Positions 17,371-26,505 of a stretch of DNA of 64,000 bases are shown here, one piece after another (the stretch's first letter is position 1; every line of letters starts with the position of its first letter). The notes below the pieces were generated by a model. The model had not been told where the DNA came from and searched no databases. It saw only the letters and a program-made list of their open reading frames with translations. The DNA is from Algoriphagus yeomjeoni (GTDB taxonomy: Bacteria; Bacteroidota; Bacteroidia; Cytophagales; Cyclobacteriaceae), in assembly GCF_003259505.1 (NCBI RefSeq), contig NZ_QLLK01000015.1, positions 1 to 64,000 on the forward strand, in the 5' to 3' direction. Both the position numbers and the translations under genes were made by a program.

Positions 17371-17477
17371 AGTTCTGCCTTTAAATTTATATATACACCG
17401 TTCATCAAAAATGGATGCTCTTTACAGATCCTTTCTAGAAATTCACGGTTTAGAAAATACCTAACCAAATAATAACT

Positions 17478-20003
17478 ATGAGAAATACGCTACCCAAATT
17501 ACTCAGGAGATTAACATTAGTCCTTGGTGTAATGGGTGTGATGTTTTATTCTACGGATACTTTTGCTCAGAAAAAGAAGAAAAAGGATGCCAAGAAAGAA
17601 GCGGCTACACCAGCAACCCCTGCCAAACCAAAAGGTAATGATTCAGATCCAAAACCTTACAAAGAGGTAATCACTGCCAAGGCAAAATCAAAAGATGGCC
17701 TTTTCAAGGTCCATCAGATTGAAGACAAATACTATTACGAAATTCCAGATTCCCTTCTAGGAAGAGACATGTTGATGGTCACTACCATTGCCAAAACTGC
17801 CGATGGAATTGGCTATGGTGGAGAGCGCACCAATACGCTAATGCTTCGTTGGGAAAAGTACAACAACGATATTCACTTGAAAGTTATCTCTGTAAATAAT
17901 TTTGCAGCAGATTCCCTTCCTATCGCCTTAGCGGTAAAAAATTCCAACCTGGAGCCAATCCTACAGAAGTTTGCTATCAAATCTCTCGCTACAGATTCTA
18001 CTGGAATCGTGATAGAGGCGACGGATCTATGGGCAAAAGATGTACAGGCAGTTGGCCTACCTAAAAATGAGCGTACGCAATATAAAGTCACTCGACTAGA
18101 TACAGACAGGTCGTACATAAGTCATATCAATACGTATCCAATCAACATTGAAGCGCGGTACGTGATGACTTATCTTGCAAATGACCCTCCATCAAACAGT
18201 TCCACTGGTTCAATTACATTGGAGATGAACTCTTCTATGTTACTACTTCCGAAAGAGCCAATGAAGCAACGATTGGGCGATCAGCGTGTGGGATGGTTCA
18301 GCCGTTCTATTGTAGATTATGGAGCTGATGCTCAAAAAGCGCAGAGCCGTACCTTCCTTGACAGATGGAGACTAGAAGTGAAGGATGAGGACATGGCGAA
18401 GTTCAAGGCTGGCGAATTGGTAGAGCCTAAAAAGCAGATTGTTTATTACATAGATCCTGCTACTCCTAAGCAGTGGATCCCTTATTTGATCGCTGGAGTG
18501 AATGACTGGCAGGTTGCTTTTGAGGCAGCAGGTTTCAAAAATGCCATCGTTGCTAAACTAGCTCCTACTAAAGAAGAAGATCCTACTTGGAGCCCTGAAG
18601 ATGCGAGATATTCTGTGATCAGATATTTTGCTTCCGATATTCAAAATGCGTATGGACCTCACGTGTCTGATCCAAGATCAGGTGAAATATTAGAATCGGA
18701 TATCGGATGGTATCACAACGTAATGAACCTATTGAGAAACTGGTTCTTCATCCAGACAGCTGCGATCAATCCTGAGGCACAAAGTGTGCAGTTCAAAGAC
18801 GAAGTGATGGGCCGCTTGGTACAGTTTGTCTCTTCTCACGAAGTAGGTCATACGCTTGGACTTCCTCACAACTTTGCCTCTTCTCATGCTTATCCAGTGG
18901 AGAAACTAAGAGATGCGGCATTTACCAAAGAAATGGGAACAGCTCCTTCAATCATGGATTATGCGAGATTTAACTACATCGCTCAGCCAGGGGACGAAGG
19001 TGTCAGCTTAATGCCAAACGTAGGCCCTTATGATAAATATGCCGTTGCTTGGGGCTATAGACCAATTCCTGATGCTGCTACTCCAGAAGATGAGTTGGCA
19101 ACTTTGGATAAGTGGATTTTAGAAAAACAAGGTGACCCGATCTACCGATATGGACGTCAGGGAAATAGCTATGACCCTACTGCTCAGAGTGAAGATTTAG
19201 GGGACAATTCTATGAAAGCTTCCGAGTATGGTATCGCTAACTTGAAGCGTATCATGCCTAACCTGATGGATTGGACTTCAGAGCCGAGTAAACCTTACAA
19301 AGATTTCGAAGATCTGGAAGAAATGTATGGACAGGTGATTACGCAATTCAATAGATATATGGGTCATGTAAGAACCAATATCGGTGGTGTAGCTGAAGTT
19401 TACAGAGCTGTTGGACAGGATCTACCAGTGTATACACATACTTCAAAAGAAATTCAGAAGTCAGCTGTTGATTTCTTGAACAAAGAACTTTTCACTACGC
19501 CAGAATGGATGATGCAAGATGACATCTTTGCCAGAACAGAGGACTTTGGAGCATTGGAAAGAATTCGTGGAGTACAGGCAGGCACGTTGAATTCAGTACT
19601 TGACTTAGGAAGACTAGGCCGAGTAATCGAAAACGAAGCCTTGAATGGTAATGAAGCATATAAGATGACAGAGCTATTCGATGACCTGAGAAAAGGCATC
19701 TGGACTGAGCTATCGTCCGGTAAGACAATTGATGTTCACAGAAGAGCATTACAGAGAGCTTACATTGAGCGTATGGAATATTTGATGACCAGCGATGGCC
19801 CAACTATTCCAGCTAACTTCAGAAGATATGTAGGCCCGCAGATCAATGCATCACAGTCAGACATCAGGCCGATGGCAAGAGGTGAATTGAAAATCTTACA
19901 GAGAGATATCAAATCAGCAATTGTTAGAACTTCAGACAGAATGTCTAAGCTTCACCTAGAAGATGCTTTAGAAAGAGTAAATACTATTCTTGATCCGAAG
20001 TAA
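17478..20003 (+). CDS. Secreted zinc metalloprotease, DUF5117/DUF5118 Met-zincin family
   Basis: The 841-residue protein has an N-terminal signal sequence (VMFYSTDTFAQ) followed by a Lys-rich linker. The N-terminal DUF5118/DUF5117-like beta region spans about residues 60-300. The catalytic part has a perfect metzincin zinc motif, HEVGHTLGLPH (ligands His454, His458, His464 and base Glu455), and a Met-turn candidate SIMDY about 32 residues later. A helical C-terminal domain of about 300 residues follows. This family is common in Bacteroidota and is probably periplasmic or surface-exposed; substrates are unknown. It is a single-gene unit ended by a strong terminator. Confidence 0.92.
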   Translation: MRNTLPKLLRRLTLVLGVMGVMFYSTDTFAQKKKKKDAKKEAATPATPAKPKGNDSDPKPYKEVITAKAKSKDGLFKVHQIEDKYYYEIPDSLLGRDMLMVTTIAKTADGIGYGGERTNTLMLRWEKYNNDIHLKVISVNNFAADSLPIALAVKNSNLEPILQKFAIKSLATDSTGIVIEATDLWAKDVQAVGLPKNERTQYKVTRLDTDRSYISHINTYPINIEARYVMTYLANDPPSNSSTGSITLEMNSSMLLLPKEPMKQRLGDQRVGWFSRSIVDYGADAQKAQSRTFLDRWRLEVKDEDMAKFKAGELVEPKKQIVYYIDPATPKQWIPYLIAGVNDWQVAFEAAGFKNAIVAKLAPTKEEDPTWSPEDARYSVIRYFASDIQNAYGPHVSDPRSGEILESDIGWYHNVMNLLRNWFFIQTAAINPEAQSVQFKDEVMGRLVQFVSSHEVGHTLGLPHNFASSHAYPVEKLRDAAFTKEMGTAPSIMDYARFNYIAQPGDEGVSLMPNVGPYDKYAVAWGYRPIPDAATPEDELATLDKWILEKQGDPIYRYGRQGNSYDPTAQSEDLGDNSMKASEYGIANLKRIMPNLMDWTSEPSKPYKDFEDLEEMYGQVITQFNRYMGHVRTNIGGVAEVYRAVGQDLPVYTHTSKEIQKSAVDFLNKELFTTPEWMMQDDIFARTEDFGALERIRGVQAGTLNSVLDLGRLGRVIENEALNGNEAYKMTELFDDLRKGIWTELSSGKTIDVHRRALQRAYIERMEYLMTSDGPTIPANFRRYVGPQINASQSDIRPMARGELKILQRDIKSAIVRTSDRMSKLHLEDALERVNTILDPK

Positions 20004-20024
20004 GAGTTTGAAAATATAAAGTAT

Positions 20025-20057
20025 AAATGGGCGTCAGTTTTGGCGCCCATTTTTTTT
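20025..20057 (+). terminator. Rho-independent terminator of the metalloprotease gene
   Basis: The 9-bp stem AAATGGGCG/CGCCCATTT (20025-20033 with 20044-20052) is followed by a T-run. Confidence 0.85.
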
Positions 20058-20064
20058 AAAGATC

Positions 20065-20091
20065 TCTCGCGGCGAAGCAACGACGCAGCGA
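20065..20091 (+). repeat. GC-rich interspersed element, copy A
   Basis: The 27-bp TCTCGCGGCG...GACGCAGCGA stands out as GC-rich in AT-rich intergenic DNA. An inverted relative lies at 20193-20218 and a longer copy at 34478-34506. Confidence 0.6.
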
Positions 20092-20192
20092 TTTCCTTTT
20101 TATCTTTTTTAATCAGGATCTGCTTTTTTATAAGTAACTCACCTTTGAAAAATTTGGGCACAACAATCCGTGATTGTAATAGTAAAAAAAAA

Positions 20193-20218
20193 CGTTGCGT
20201 CGCCACTCCGCTGCGAGA
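20193..20218 (-). repeat. GC-rich interspersed element, copy B (inverted)
   Basis: On the minus strand this reads TCTCGCAGCGGAG...GCGACGCAACG, about 20 of 26 positions like copy A. A and B face each other across about 100 bp and could pair into a long stem. Confidence 0.55.
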
Positions 20219-20246
20219 AACGAATGTCTTGAAATCAATTTTTGAT

Positions 20247-20254
20247 TAGTTTTG
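20247..20254 (+). promoter_or_regulatory. Putative -7 element for the fur-like gene
   Basis: TAGTTTTG matches the Bacteroidota -7 consensus TAnnTTTG exactly. A TTG at 20229-20231 could be the -33 part, although the 15-bp spacer is short. The first ATG (20265) lies only 11 nt past the element, which implies a leaderless or nearly leaderless transcript. Confidence 0.4.
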
Positions 20255-20264
20255 TTTCAAACAC

Positions 20265-20678
20265 ATGAACATGTCATCACCACTTTCCATACTTCAAAGT
20301 CATAAACTACGCATCACAGATTGTCGTCAGGAGATTATCCGAGAGTTTCTGGACAAGCAGGTGGCTTTGGCTCACTCGGATTTAGAGGAATCGCTGGATA
20401 GCCAGTTTGATCGGGTGACGATTTATCGCACACTAAAAACATTTGTAGACAAAGACGTAGTGCATAAAGTTCTCGATGACAGTGGAGCCACTAAATATGC
20501 GCTTTGCTCTCATGAAGAGGCAGATCATAATCACGAACACGTCCATTTCAAATGTGAAATCTGTGGAGAAACTACCTGTCTAGAATCTATTACCCTTCCG
20601 AGCATCAAACTACCCTCAGGCTTTAAAAAGAAGGAAATGAATTTATTGGTGCAAGGAGTTTGCAATAAGTGTCATTAA
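20265..20678 (+). CDS. Fur-family metal-responsive transcriptional regulator
   Basis: This is a 137-residue Fur-type repressor. The N-terminal winged helix carries the recognition helix region DLEESLDSQFDRVTIYRTLKT; the C-terminal dimerisation domain has the His-rich metal site HEEADHNHEHVHFKCE and a structural zinc site of two CxxC pairs (CEICG and CNKC, the second at the extreme C-terminus). Whether it senses Fe, Zn or peroxide cannot be decided from sequence. ATG 20265 and ATG 20271 are both usable. It stands alone, with no uptake genes beside it, and shares a TTAA double stop with the convergent small gene. Confidence 0.93.
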   Translation: MNMSSPLSILQSHKLRITDCRQEIIREFLDKQVALAHSDLEESLDSQFDRVTIYRTLKTFVDKDVVHKVLDDSGATKYALCSHEEADHNHEHVHFKCEICGETTCLESITLPSIKLPSGFKKKEMNLLVQGVCNKCH

Positions 20679-20902
20679 AATTCGACGGGCTCAGGAATTC
20701 TCGATTTTGGTGAATCACTTGGCCATTGCACCCCTGGAGGTAAATCTATCTTTGGTGGTGTAAAATCCTCTACTCCGCCATCTCCATCATCTTCACTCCT
20801 ACCACCCTTTCTTAAAGAGTTTTTAGTCATAGTCGCCATGACATATATCAAGATGACATATGCCAAACCACAAAGGATCAAATCGATTACAAGACTGCTC
20901 AT
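20675..20902 (-). CDS. Small single-pass membrane protein
   Basis: The 75-residue product has one N-terminal hydrophobic helix (IDLILCGLAYVILIYVMATM) and a polar tail rich in Asp, Gly and Pro (SEDDGDGGVEDFTPP, then PGVQWPSDSPKSRIPEP). The tail looks disordered and cytosolic or periplasmic. I do not recognise the family. Its stop overlaps the Fur-like gene by the shared TTAA, supporting it as a real gene. Confidence 0.65.
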   Translation of the reverse strand: MSSLVIDLILCGLAYVILIYVMATMTKNSLRKGGRSEDDGDGGVEDFTPPKIDLPPGVQWPSDSPKSRIPEPVEF

Positions 20903-21052
20903 CGCTAAAAGTTTGAGATAATATAATTGAATACAAGATTTAAATCAATGGTAGAGCCGATTTGTTTTCGAATAAAGATGTTTTTTATGATTTAAGCGGG
21001 CTTGCTAATTCCCTTGGATAGGTGGATATTTGCGCTCTGAAAAAGAAAAGTG

Positions 21053-21526
21053 ATGATAGTAAAAACAAAAAAATATCAACTCCCTACTGGCACCTATATC
21101 AAAATGGCTTTGGTCAATGTTTTGAAGGAACAATGGTGGGTTATCCCAATAGCATTAGTAATTATGTGTGGTTATTTTTGGATTCCCTCGATTTGGTGGA
21201 TCATCGGCGCATTGATAGCATACGGACTTTATGTGCTGTTTTGGGCGATCCAGTTTACAGGAGTGACTCAAATGGAGCAAAACAAGGTGATTTTCGATAA
21301 AATGGCTTATGAAATCGACAGCCGTCAAATCTTGATGAAAATCAATACCAAACAAGGCATGCCCGTGCAATGGAACATGATCAAAAATGCAGAAGTAAGA
21401 AAAGACGCTTTCGTTCTTTATATGTCCAAAGCTCAATTTATACATCTTCCTTTCCGGATTTTCAACTCAGATAATGAGCGAAAATTTATGGAAACAATCC
21501 TAAAGCGTAAGGAACTGATCAAATAA
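21053..21526 (+). CDS. YcxB-like membrane protein
   Basis: The 157-residue product starts at ATG 21053, directly after a purine-rich AAAAGAAAAG; a GTG one codon earlier is less likely. Two adjacent transmembrane helices (about residues 28-65, with WWVIPIALVIMCGYFWIP) precede a beta-rich cytosolic domain of the YcxB-like type (VIFDKMAYEIDSRQI, then PVQWNMIKNAEVRKDAFVLY and IHLPFRIF). The domain family has no settled function. It is a single-gene unit followed by a strong hairpin. Confidence 0.75.
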   Translation: MIVKTKKYQLPTGTYIKMALVNVLKEQWWVIPIALVIMCGYFWIPSIWWIIGALIAYGLYVLFWAIQFTGVTQMEQNKVIFDKMAYEIDSRQILMKINTKQGMPVQWNMIKNAEVRKDAFVLYMSKAQFIHLPFRIFNSDNERKFMETILKRKELIK

Positions 21527-21543
21527 GCACCTCCCAATACATC

Positions 21544-21576
21544 GCAAAAAGCCTCCTTAAATTGGAGGCTTTTTGC
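21544..21576. terminator. Bidirectional terminator
   Basis: A perfect 13-bp stem GCAAAAAGCCTCC/GGAGGCTTTTTGC encloses a 7-nt loop, with A and T runs inside the stem ends. It ends the YcxB-like transcript. Confidence 0.85.
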
Positions 21577-21670
21577 GTTTTACAGGTATAGATATCTAAT
21601 TTACCAATCGAGAAATTACAGAAAATTTTATCTCTGATTTTAAAAGCTAGACAACATTTCAGGCTTTCAC

Positions 21671-21700
21671 AAAAAAAAAGCCCATCCAAAAGGATAGGCT
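21671..21700 (-). terminator. Terminator of the fasciclin-domain gene
   Basis: On the minus strand AGCCTATCC pairs with GGATGGGCT (one G-U) around a TTTT loop and is followed by nine T residues. Confidence 0.8.
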
Positions 21701-21726
21701 TCAAAGGGTTGAAAACAACTTTTCAA

Positions 21727-22233
21727 TTACATTGGAGGCATGATCACTGTATCGATCACGTGAACTACTCCATTATCTGCTTCAATATCTGCAGCTGTTA
21801 CTGTTGCATTGTTGATCATTGCTTTTCCATCCATCAAAGTCACTTTGATTGAGCTTCCTTCTACAGTTTTTGCCATTTGACCGTTTTTCAAGTCAGAAGA
21901 CATCACTTTTCCTGGCACTACATGGTAAGTAAGAATTTTTACCAATTGAGCCTTGTTTTCTGGCTTTAGTAAATTCTCTACTGTTCCAGCTGGAAGCTTT
22001 GCAAATGCATCATTTGTAGGAGCAAATACTGTAAATGGTCCGTCTCCTTTTAAAGTACCCACCAAATCACCTGCTTTCACAGCTGCTACCAAAGTGGTTA
22101 AGAAATCTTGAGAAATTGCCAAATCAACAATATCGGCTTCAATTTTTGTCTCATGGACTGCATTCATTTTTGGTGCAAAAGAAGATGCAACTATTAGCAT
22201 CGTGAGCATCATTACTATTCCTAATTTTTTCAT
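21727..22233 (-). CDS. Secreted fasciclin (FAS1) domain protein
   Basis: The 168-residue product has a Sec signal peptide (residues 1 to about 20, KKLGIVMMLTMLIVASSFA) and one FAS1 domain. Both conserved boxes are present: H1 as FTVFAPTNDAFAKLP near residue 95 and H2 as VVHVIDTVIMPP at the C-terminus, with YHVVPGKV between them. FAS1 domains mediate adhesion or matrix interactions; single-domain secreted forms are common in marine Bacteroidota. It is a monocistronic gene with its own terminator. Confidence 0.93.
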   Translation of the reverse strand: MKKLGIVMMLTMLIVASSFAPKMNAVHETKIEADIVDLAISQDFLTTLVAAVKAGDLVGTLKGDGPFTVFAPTNDAFAKLPAGTVENLLKPENKAQLVKILTYHVVPGKVMSSDLKNGQMAKTVEGSSIKVTLMDGKAMINNATVTAADIEADNGVVHVIDTVIMPPM

Positions 22234-22421
22234 TGTTGTTAAGTGTTAATTTTAAAATTGGTTGAATACCCCTATAACACTACTTATAATCAATTGTTTT
22301 TCAGTTTTTTAAGAATTGTCTTTCATTCGGTGATGAAAAAACATGTACGTATCAGACACCCCAATTTTAGACCTTTCAGATACATTTATAGACCATAAAT
22401 AGAAATTCTAGATATTTGGGA

Positions 22422-22895
22422 ATGCAAATAAAACTTATCGCGATAGGCAAAACTGACAACAAAGCAATCATTTCTCTGATCGAGGAATATAGTAAGCGCC
22501 TGAATTTTTATATCAAGTTTGAATTTGAAGTGATTCCTGACCTGAAAAACACTAAATCTCTTTCTGAAATCCTCCAAAAGGAAAAAGAAGGTGAATTGAT
22601 TCTGAAAAATATCATCCCTGCAGACGAGGTAATTCTATTGGACGAGCGAGGCAAAAGCTACAGTTCTATGGATTTCTCTGAGTTTCTACAAAAGAAAATG
22701 AATAGCGGACTTAAGCAATTGATTTTTATAATCGGTGGGCCTTATGGCTTTTCTGAAGCAGTTTATGCTCGCGCAAACGGTAAACTTTCCATTTCAAAAA
22801 TGACTTTTTCGCATCAAATGATTCGCCCATTTTTTATAGAGCAGCTTTATAGGGGATTTACTATTCTGAGAAATGAACCTTACCACCACGAGTAA
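22422..22895 (+). CDS. rlmH: 23S rRNA (pseudouridine1915-N3)-methyltransferase
   Basis: RlmH is a SPOUT-class enzyme that methylates pseudouridine 1915 in helix 69 of 23S rRNA on the assembled ribosome. The 157-residue length matches the family (155 in E. coli). Signatures are LLDERGKSYSS mid-protein, the SAM-knot segment LIFIIGGPYGFSEAVY, and the C-terminal substrate tail ILRNEPYHHE. ATG 22422 (MQIKLIAIGK) is the family start; a TTG two codons upstream is not needed. Confidence 0.97.
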   Translation: MQIKLIAIGKTDNKAIISLIEEYSKRLNFYIKFEFEVIPDLKNTKSLSEILQKEKEGELILKNIIPADEVILLDERGKSYSSMDFSEFLQKKMNSGLKQLIFIIGGPYGFSEAVYARANGKLSISKMTFSHQMIRPFFIEQLYRGFTILRNEPYHHE

Positions 22896-23163
22896 AAGTA
22901 TTCAATCTCTATATTTTCTATTGACAATTTCAATTTAGCATCTGCGTATTTTATTGTCAAAAAAACTTTCAAACTACCTACCTCAACATTTATTCAAAAA
23001 CTTGAAGCTATTCCTGTTCTCTAGCTAATGCAACTGAGACTTAAAATTGAGCTCTTTCATTACTCCAATGTTAAGTTTTGGATCATCATCTGGTTTAATG
23101 TTACCAAATTGTTAACTTTACGTAACATTGATCGTGCTTTTAATAACATTAGCTTCACTCAGA

Positions 23164-23982
23164 TTGAAAAAAGTAATACTCACATATCTTTTATTATTCA
23201 CCATCGGCATTTTTGCCATGGCTCAGGATGGTATGGGAATTTCTGAGGATTTACGTTTTGACAATAATTTAGAGAAGGAGCTTTGGGAGGCTGGTCAACA
23301 AAGTCCATTCTTACTTTTTAGAGCAGTGCAGGCTGAAAAATCTCTTTCTGATGTCAAATGGGATAATTTACTAGCTGACCTGGACAAGAAATACGATAAG
23401 AAAGGAACACACTTAAATGTGCTCCGCAATATTTTCGAAAAATCTCATCAGCAGCTATTCAAAACCTACGAGCAACATTCCACATTCAATGATATGCTTG
23501 AAGAAGGCAAATATGATTGTGTTAGTGCTTCCGCTGCATTGGCCCTTCTTTTAGATAGATATGGGTTTGAATACAAAGTTGTAGAAACGGATTACCATGT
23601 TTTTATAGTAGTGAATCACGAGGAGAAAGACATTATTTTAGAAAGTACGCTACCAATTGGTGGAATGATTACAGCCCCGACGGAAGTTGCTTCCTATTTA
23701 CAAGGTTATAAAGCCGATGATTCAGTAGAGCTCAAGTCACTTAATCAGCGACTAGGGGCGCCAAAAGTAGATCTCTCAGACAATGCAATTTTTAGAAAAG
23801 TCAATTTGACTCAATTAGCAGGACTACAATATTACAATGATGCAATCTCCCACTTTAATGATCAAAGCTTTGAAAAGGCTTCTGTACAATTAAATAAAGC
23901 ATTGAAGCTTTATAATTCTGCGAGAATTGAAGGCCTTAAAGCATTGGCTGAAGAGCAGGCTAATCTACTAGCCTCCAACTAA
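23164..23982 (+). CDS. Secreted transglutaminase-like protein (probable TTG start)
   Basis: The frame lacks an upstream ATG. The TTG at 23164 gives LKKVILTYLLLFTIGIFAMAQ, a complete Sec signal peptide, while the first ATG (23218) would cut it off; an earlier TTG at 23128 is possible. The mature part, about 250 residues, has a transglutaminase/cysteine-protease-like arrangement: Cys in KYDCVSASAALALLLDRYG, His in VETDYHVFIVV and an acidic residue in ILESTLP. Its C-terminal third is helical and repeat-like. A TAACTTTA box (23113-23120) lies upstream as a possible -7 element. The substrate is unknown; bacterial relatives often act on peptides or the cell wall. Confidence 0.75.
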   Translation: MKKVILTYLLLFTIGIFAMAQDGMGISEDLRFDNNLEKELWEAGQQSPFLLFRAVQAEKSLSDVKWDNLLADLDKKYDKKGTHLNVLRNIFEKSHQQLFKTYEQHSTFNDMLEEGKYDCVSASAALALLLDRYGFEYKVVETDYHVFIVVNHEEKDIILESTLPIGGMITAPTEVASYLQGYKADDSVELKSLNQRLGAPKVDLSDNAIFRKVNLTQLAGLQYYNDAISHFNDQSFEKASVQLNKALKLYNSARIEGLKALAEEQANLLASN

Positions 23983-24215
23983 AAATGACCTCCCAAAGGA
24001 GGCCAAAACCTGTTGGATCAATCACCCCTGTTGTCCAAACAGTCTATCGAAAAAACCTCACTCCAATTTTTTATTATTAGTTAGGCCATAAATGCCACGA
24101 AGAAACCAATGAGCAAAGCTTTTTTTATCACTCCGATAATAACCTCCTCAGTCATAAGAGTTAGGATCATTTGATTCCTCAAAAATATTCAGATTTGTAA
24201 ACTCACCCTATACGA

Positions 24216-24246
24216 CAAATGCCCTATTCTAAGAACAGGGCATTTG
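24216..24246. terminator. Terminator downstream of the SlyD-like gene
   Basis: The 9-10-bp stem CAAATGCCCT/AGGGCATTTG flanks an 11-nt loop. It lies 12 nt beyond the stop of the minus-strand PPIase gene and can also end the rightward transglutaminase-like transcript. The 275 bp between the two genes otherwise hold only a small CCTCC-CAAA-GGAGG hairpin near 23990. Confidence 0.65.
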
Positions 24247-24257
24247 AAAGGGTCAAT

Positions 24258-24773
24258 TTAGTGATGATGATGTCCATCTGGACCGTGAGCATGTCCATGT
24301 TCCAGTTCTTCAGGCAAGGCGTCTCGAACAGAGATGATTTTACCTTCAAAAGACAGGTCATATCCCGCTAGTGGGGGATTGAAGTCCATATGAACACCTT
24401 TATAATCAATCTTGGTAATCTCTCCTCTGATCTGTCCACCCTTATTATCCTGCATAGGAATTACATTTCCTATTCGAAGAAGATTCTTATTAGTCTTTCC
24501 ATTTTCCTTGAAATTAGCTTTTGGAATTATGGTTTTTTTCTCTTCCATATAATCCCCATAGGCATCATCAAACCCAAGATCTGCAGTGAATTTGTCTCCA
24601 GCAGACTTGCCTAGCAATGCATCTTCAAACTTAGGAAACACCTCTCCGGCGTTAAACAAAAAGTAAAAGGGCTTATCTTCTGGAACAGTTTCATAAGGAA
24701 CCATGCCTGTCTCTCCATCATCTACTTTCAGGTCATAGCATACTGCTACCACTTTATTCTTTTCTATTTTCAT
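24258..24773 (-). CDS. slyD: SlyD-like FKBP-type peptidyl-prolyl isomerase
   Basis: The 171-residue product follows the SlyD plan: a split FKBP domain (VAVCYDLKVDDGE, PFYFLFNAGEVFPKFEDALLG) interrupted by the insert-in-flap chaperone domain (about residues 70-130), then a His-rich metal-binding tail (HGHAHGPDGHHHH). The family speeds proline isomerisation and carries nickel or other metals to metalloenzymes. It lies 22 nt downstream of the Wzi-like gene and may be part of its transcript. The HupE/UreJ-like gene elsewhere in the window is a possible nickel link, but nothing connects them directly. Confidence 0.92.
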   Translation of the reverse strand: MKIEKNKVVAVCYDLKVDDGETGMVPYETVPEDKPFYFLFNAGEVFPKFEDALLGKSAGDKFTADLGFDDAYGDYMEEKKTIIPKANFKENGKTNKNLLRIGNVIPMQDNKGGQIRGEITKIDYKGVHMDFNPPLAGYDLSFEGKIISVRDALPEELEHGHAHGPDGHHHH

Positions 24774-24795
24774 AATTCTATTGAATCAAACTTTA

Positions 24796-26505
24796 CTAGT
24801 TGAAAACATACGCCACACCTACCTGACCTACGAAGTTTTTCCTGTCGTAACCCGGCACAAAATATTGATCTGGACTATTTTCCAGATACCATTTGTAATT
24901 CAATGTATTGACATATTGTAGTCTGGCATTTACCAAAACACTTCCAAACTTCCAGTCTCCAATTAAAGAAGGAACTAAATCCACGTATTTGTTTCTCCAG
25001 TCTTTGGAAGCTTCATATCGGAAATAATAAAAGTCATTATTGTAGACAATTCGCTCCATTTGGAAACCTATTCTATTCATCTTATTCACCCAGGCAAACT
25101 CTACAAATATGACATTACTTCCCGGACCATTCCCTACTCCTAACACCTGACCGTTTTGGGTATAGCCCTCTACTACATGGTCATGGATGTACCAAGTTTT
25201 AAGATTTCGTATGTTTTCTCTTATGGATTGACCTGTTTGGGTCATCTCGGAACTGATCTGAAAATAATGACCCGGTTTTTTTAAAGTCATCAAGTGTGAA
25301 AAGCCAAAAGTAAAAGCTCGACCAGACTCAGGTGTAATGATGAAATCACTCATTGTGCGATCATTGTCTCGAGTTCCATATTCTCCATAGAACTCAAAGT
25401 GCCCTTCCGGACTTAACCATCTGAAAAAGCCAGAACTGAATTGCTGTCTTCTTTCCTGAATAGGATCTACTATGTTTTGAGCTTTTTTCCTGCCGTTGAA
25501 AATAGGAACAATATCTCCAAGAGTTGAAATATCACTACGATACATGTGATTAGTGGAGCCGTAACCCAAAAATAATCCCGGCACCCATTTAGGCTGATAA
25601 GTCAACACTATGCCTGACAAGAAGCGTTTGTTATCTTCTGACTTTGGCATAAGCACTGGATTCTCCTGAATTCTATAATCAGATAAAGGAGGCAGGTAAC
25701 CAGAGGATCTCAAGAATCCTCCAATCATTTGACCTTCAAATGATCCAATCTTTGTCTTTACTGGTTTGCGGGTATTTGCAGTAATATGGATGAATCCGGG
25801 GGCATTATTACCCAGCAATAGAGAGCTACGTCTTCCTGGTCCCCACCAAAGATTCTCTGTAGAAATACCTATTGAATATTCACTGAAATTAAAGCGAAGG
25901 CTGGACTGCCCAAAATATGCTCTATTATATGGATCCCCACCAAATCGCTCTGGCATGTCTATCCTGTTCATATACTCATAGTAAAACAAAACAGTAGCTT
26001 GATGATCTATTGGAAAGCCTTTGTAATCTTTATTTTGAGCAAGTAACAATTCCGGTTGAAATTGTAGACTTACAGGACCATATTCTAAATAAGCTCCAGC
26101 GCTATACAAACTTTGCATTCCCCTATTTGGAATAAAAGCACCATCATTCACTCCAAAAGCATAAGCAGAGTTATACTGAAATTTTGCAATCGCTGGCAGA
26201 AGTAGAAACTTACCTTGGTTATTCTTCCCAAAAACCTTGTTGACTTTGGAGGCGCCCAAATCAACCACAGAGCTATCGAGGTCAAAGCCATATTTTATCC
26301 CGAAGGCATCGACAGGATATAGGGGTCTGATCATAAAAGAAGATGCAGAGTCCAAATGTCCCAATAGCTGAGCTCTTCTTAAATAATCATCCAATACCGG
26401 AGTGCCTACTGGGACGGTCTGAGCGAAAGAAGAAATATTGAGCAAAAGAAATAGCAATAATGCCCCAAAAAAACTATTCAAAATTTTCCCTGTCTTCATC
26501 ATCAT
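24796..26505 (-). CDS. Capsule assembly Wzi-family outer-membrane protein
   Basis: The 569-residue product has a Sec signal peptide (residues 1 to about 29, ending SFAQ) and a long beta-strand-rich body with frequent aromatic residues at strand ends, closing in VGQVGVAYVFN with the typical C-terminal Phe/Asn of outer-membrane barrels. It matches the Wzi/capsule-assembly family, whose E. coli member anchors group 1 capsule at the cell surface. The upstream lipoprotein overlaps its start by 4 nt. UDP-GlcNAc 2-epimerase, divergent upstream, fits a surface-polysaccharide setting. Confidence 0.85.
   Translation of the reverse strand: MMMKTGKILNSFFGALLLFLLLNISSFAQTVPVGTPVLDDYLRRAQLLGHLDSASSFMIRPLYPVDAFGIKYGFDLDSSVVDLGASKVNKVFGKNNQGKFLLLPAIAKFQYNSAYAFGVNDGAFIPNRGMQSLYSAGAYLEYGPVSLQFQPELLLAQNKDYKGFPIDHQATVLFYYEYMNRIDMPERFGGDPYNRAYFGQSSLRFNFSEYSIGISTENLWWGPGRRSSLLLGNNAPGFIHITANTRKPVKTKIGSFEGQMIGGFLRSSGYLPPLSDYRIQENPVLMPKSEDNKRFLSGIVLTYQPKWVPGLFLGYGSTNHMYRSDISTLGDIVPIFNGRKKAQNIVDPIQERRQQFSSGFFRWLSPEGHFEFYGEYGTRDNDRTMSDFIITPESGRAFTFGFSHLMTLKKPGHYFQISSEMTQTGQSIRENIRNLKTWYIHDHVVEGYTQNGQVLGVGNGPGSNVIFVEFAWVNKMNRIGFQMERIVYNNDFYYFRYEASKDWRNKYVDLVPSLIGDWKFGSVLVNARLQYVNTLNYKWYLENSPDQYFVPGYDRKNFVGQVGVAYVFN

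Noticed and set aside
24081..24170. Minus-strand frame of 24-29 codons encoding a short hydrophobic peptide
   Set aside because: It is too short to judge; it has no clear promoter, and the neighbouring sequence is ordinary intergenic DNA. It could be a tiny membrane peptide, but I have no supporting evidence.
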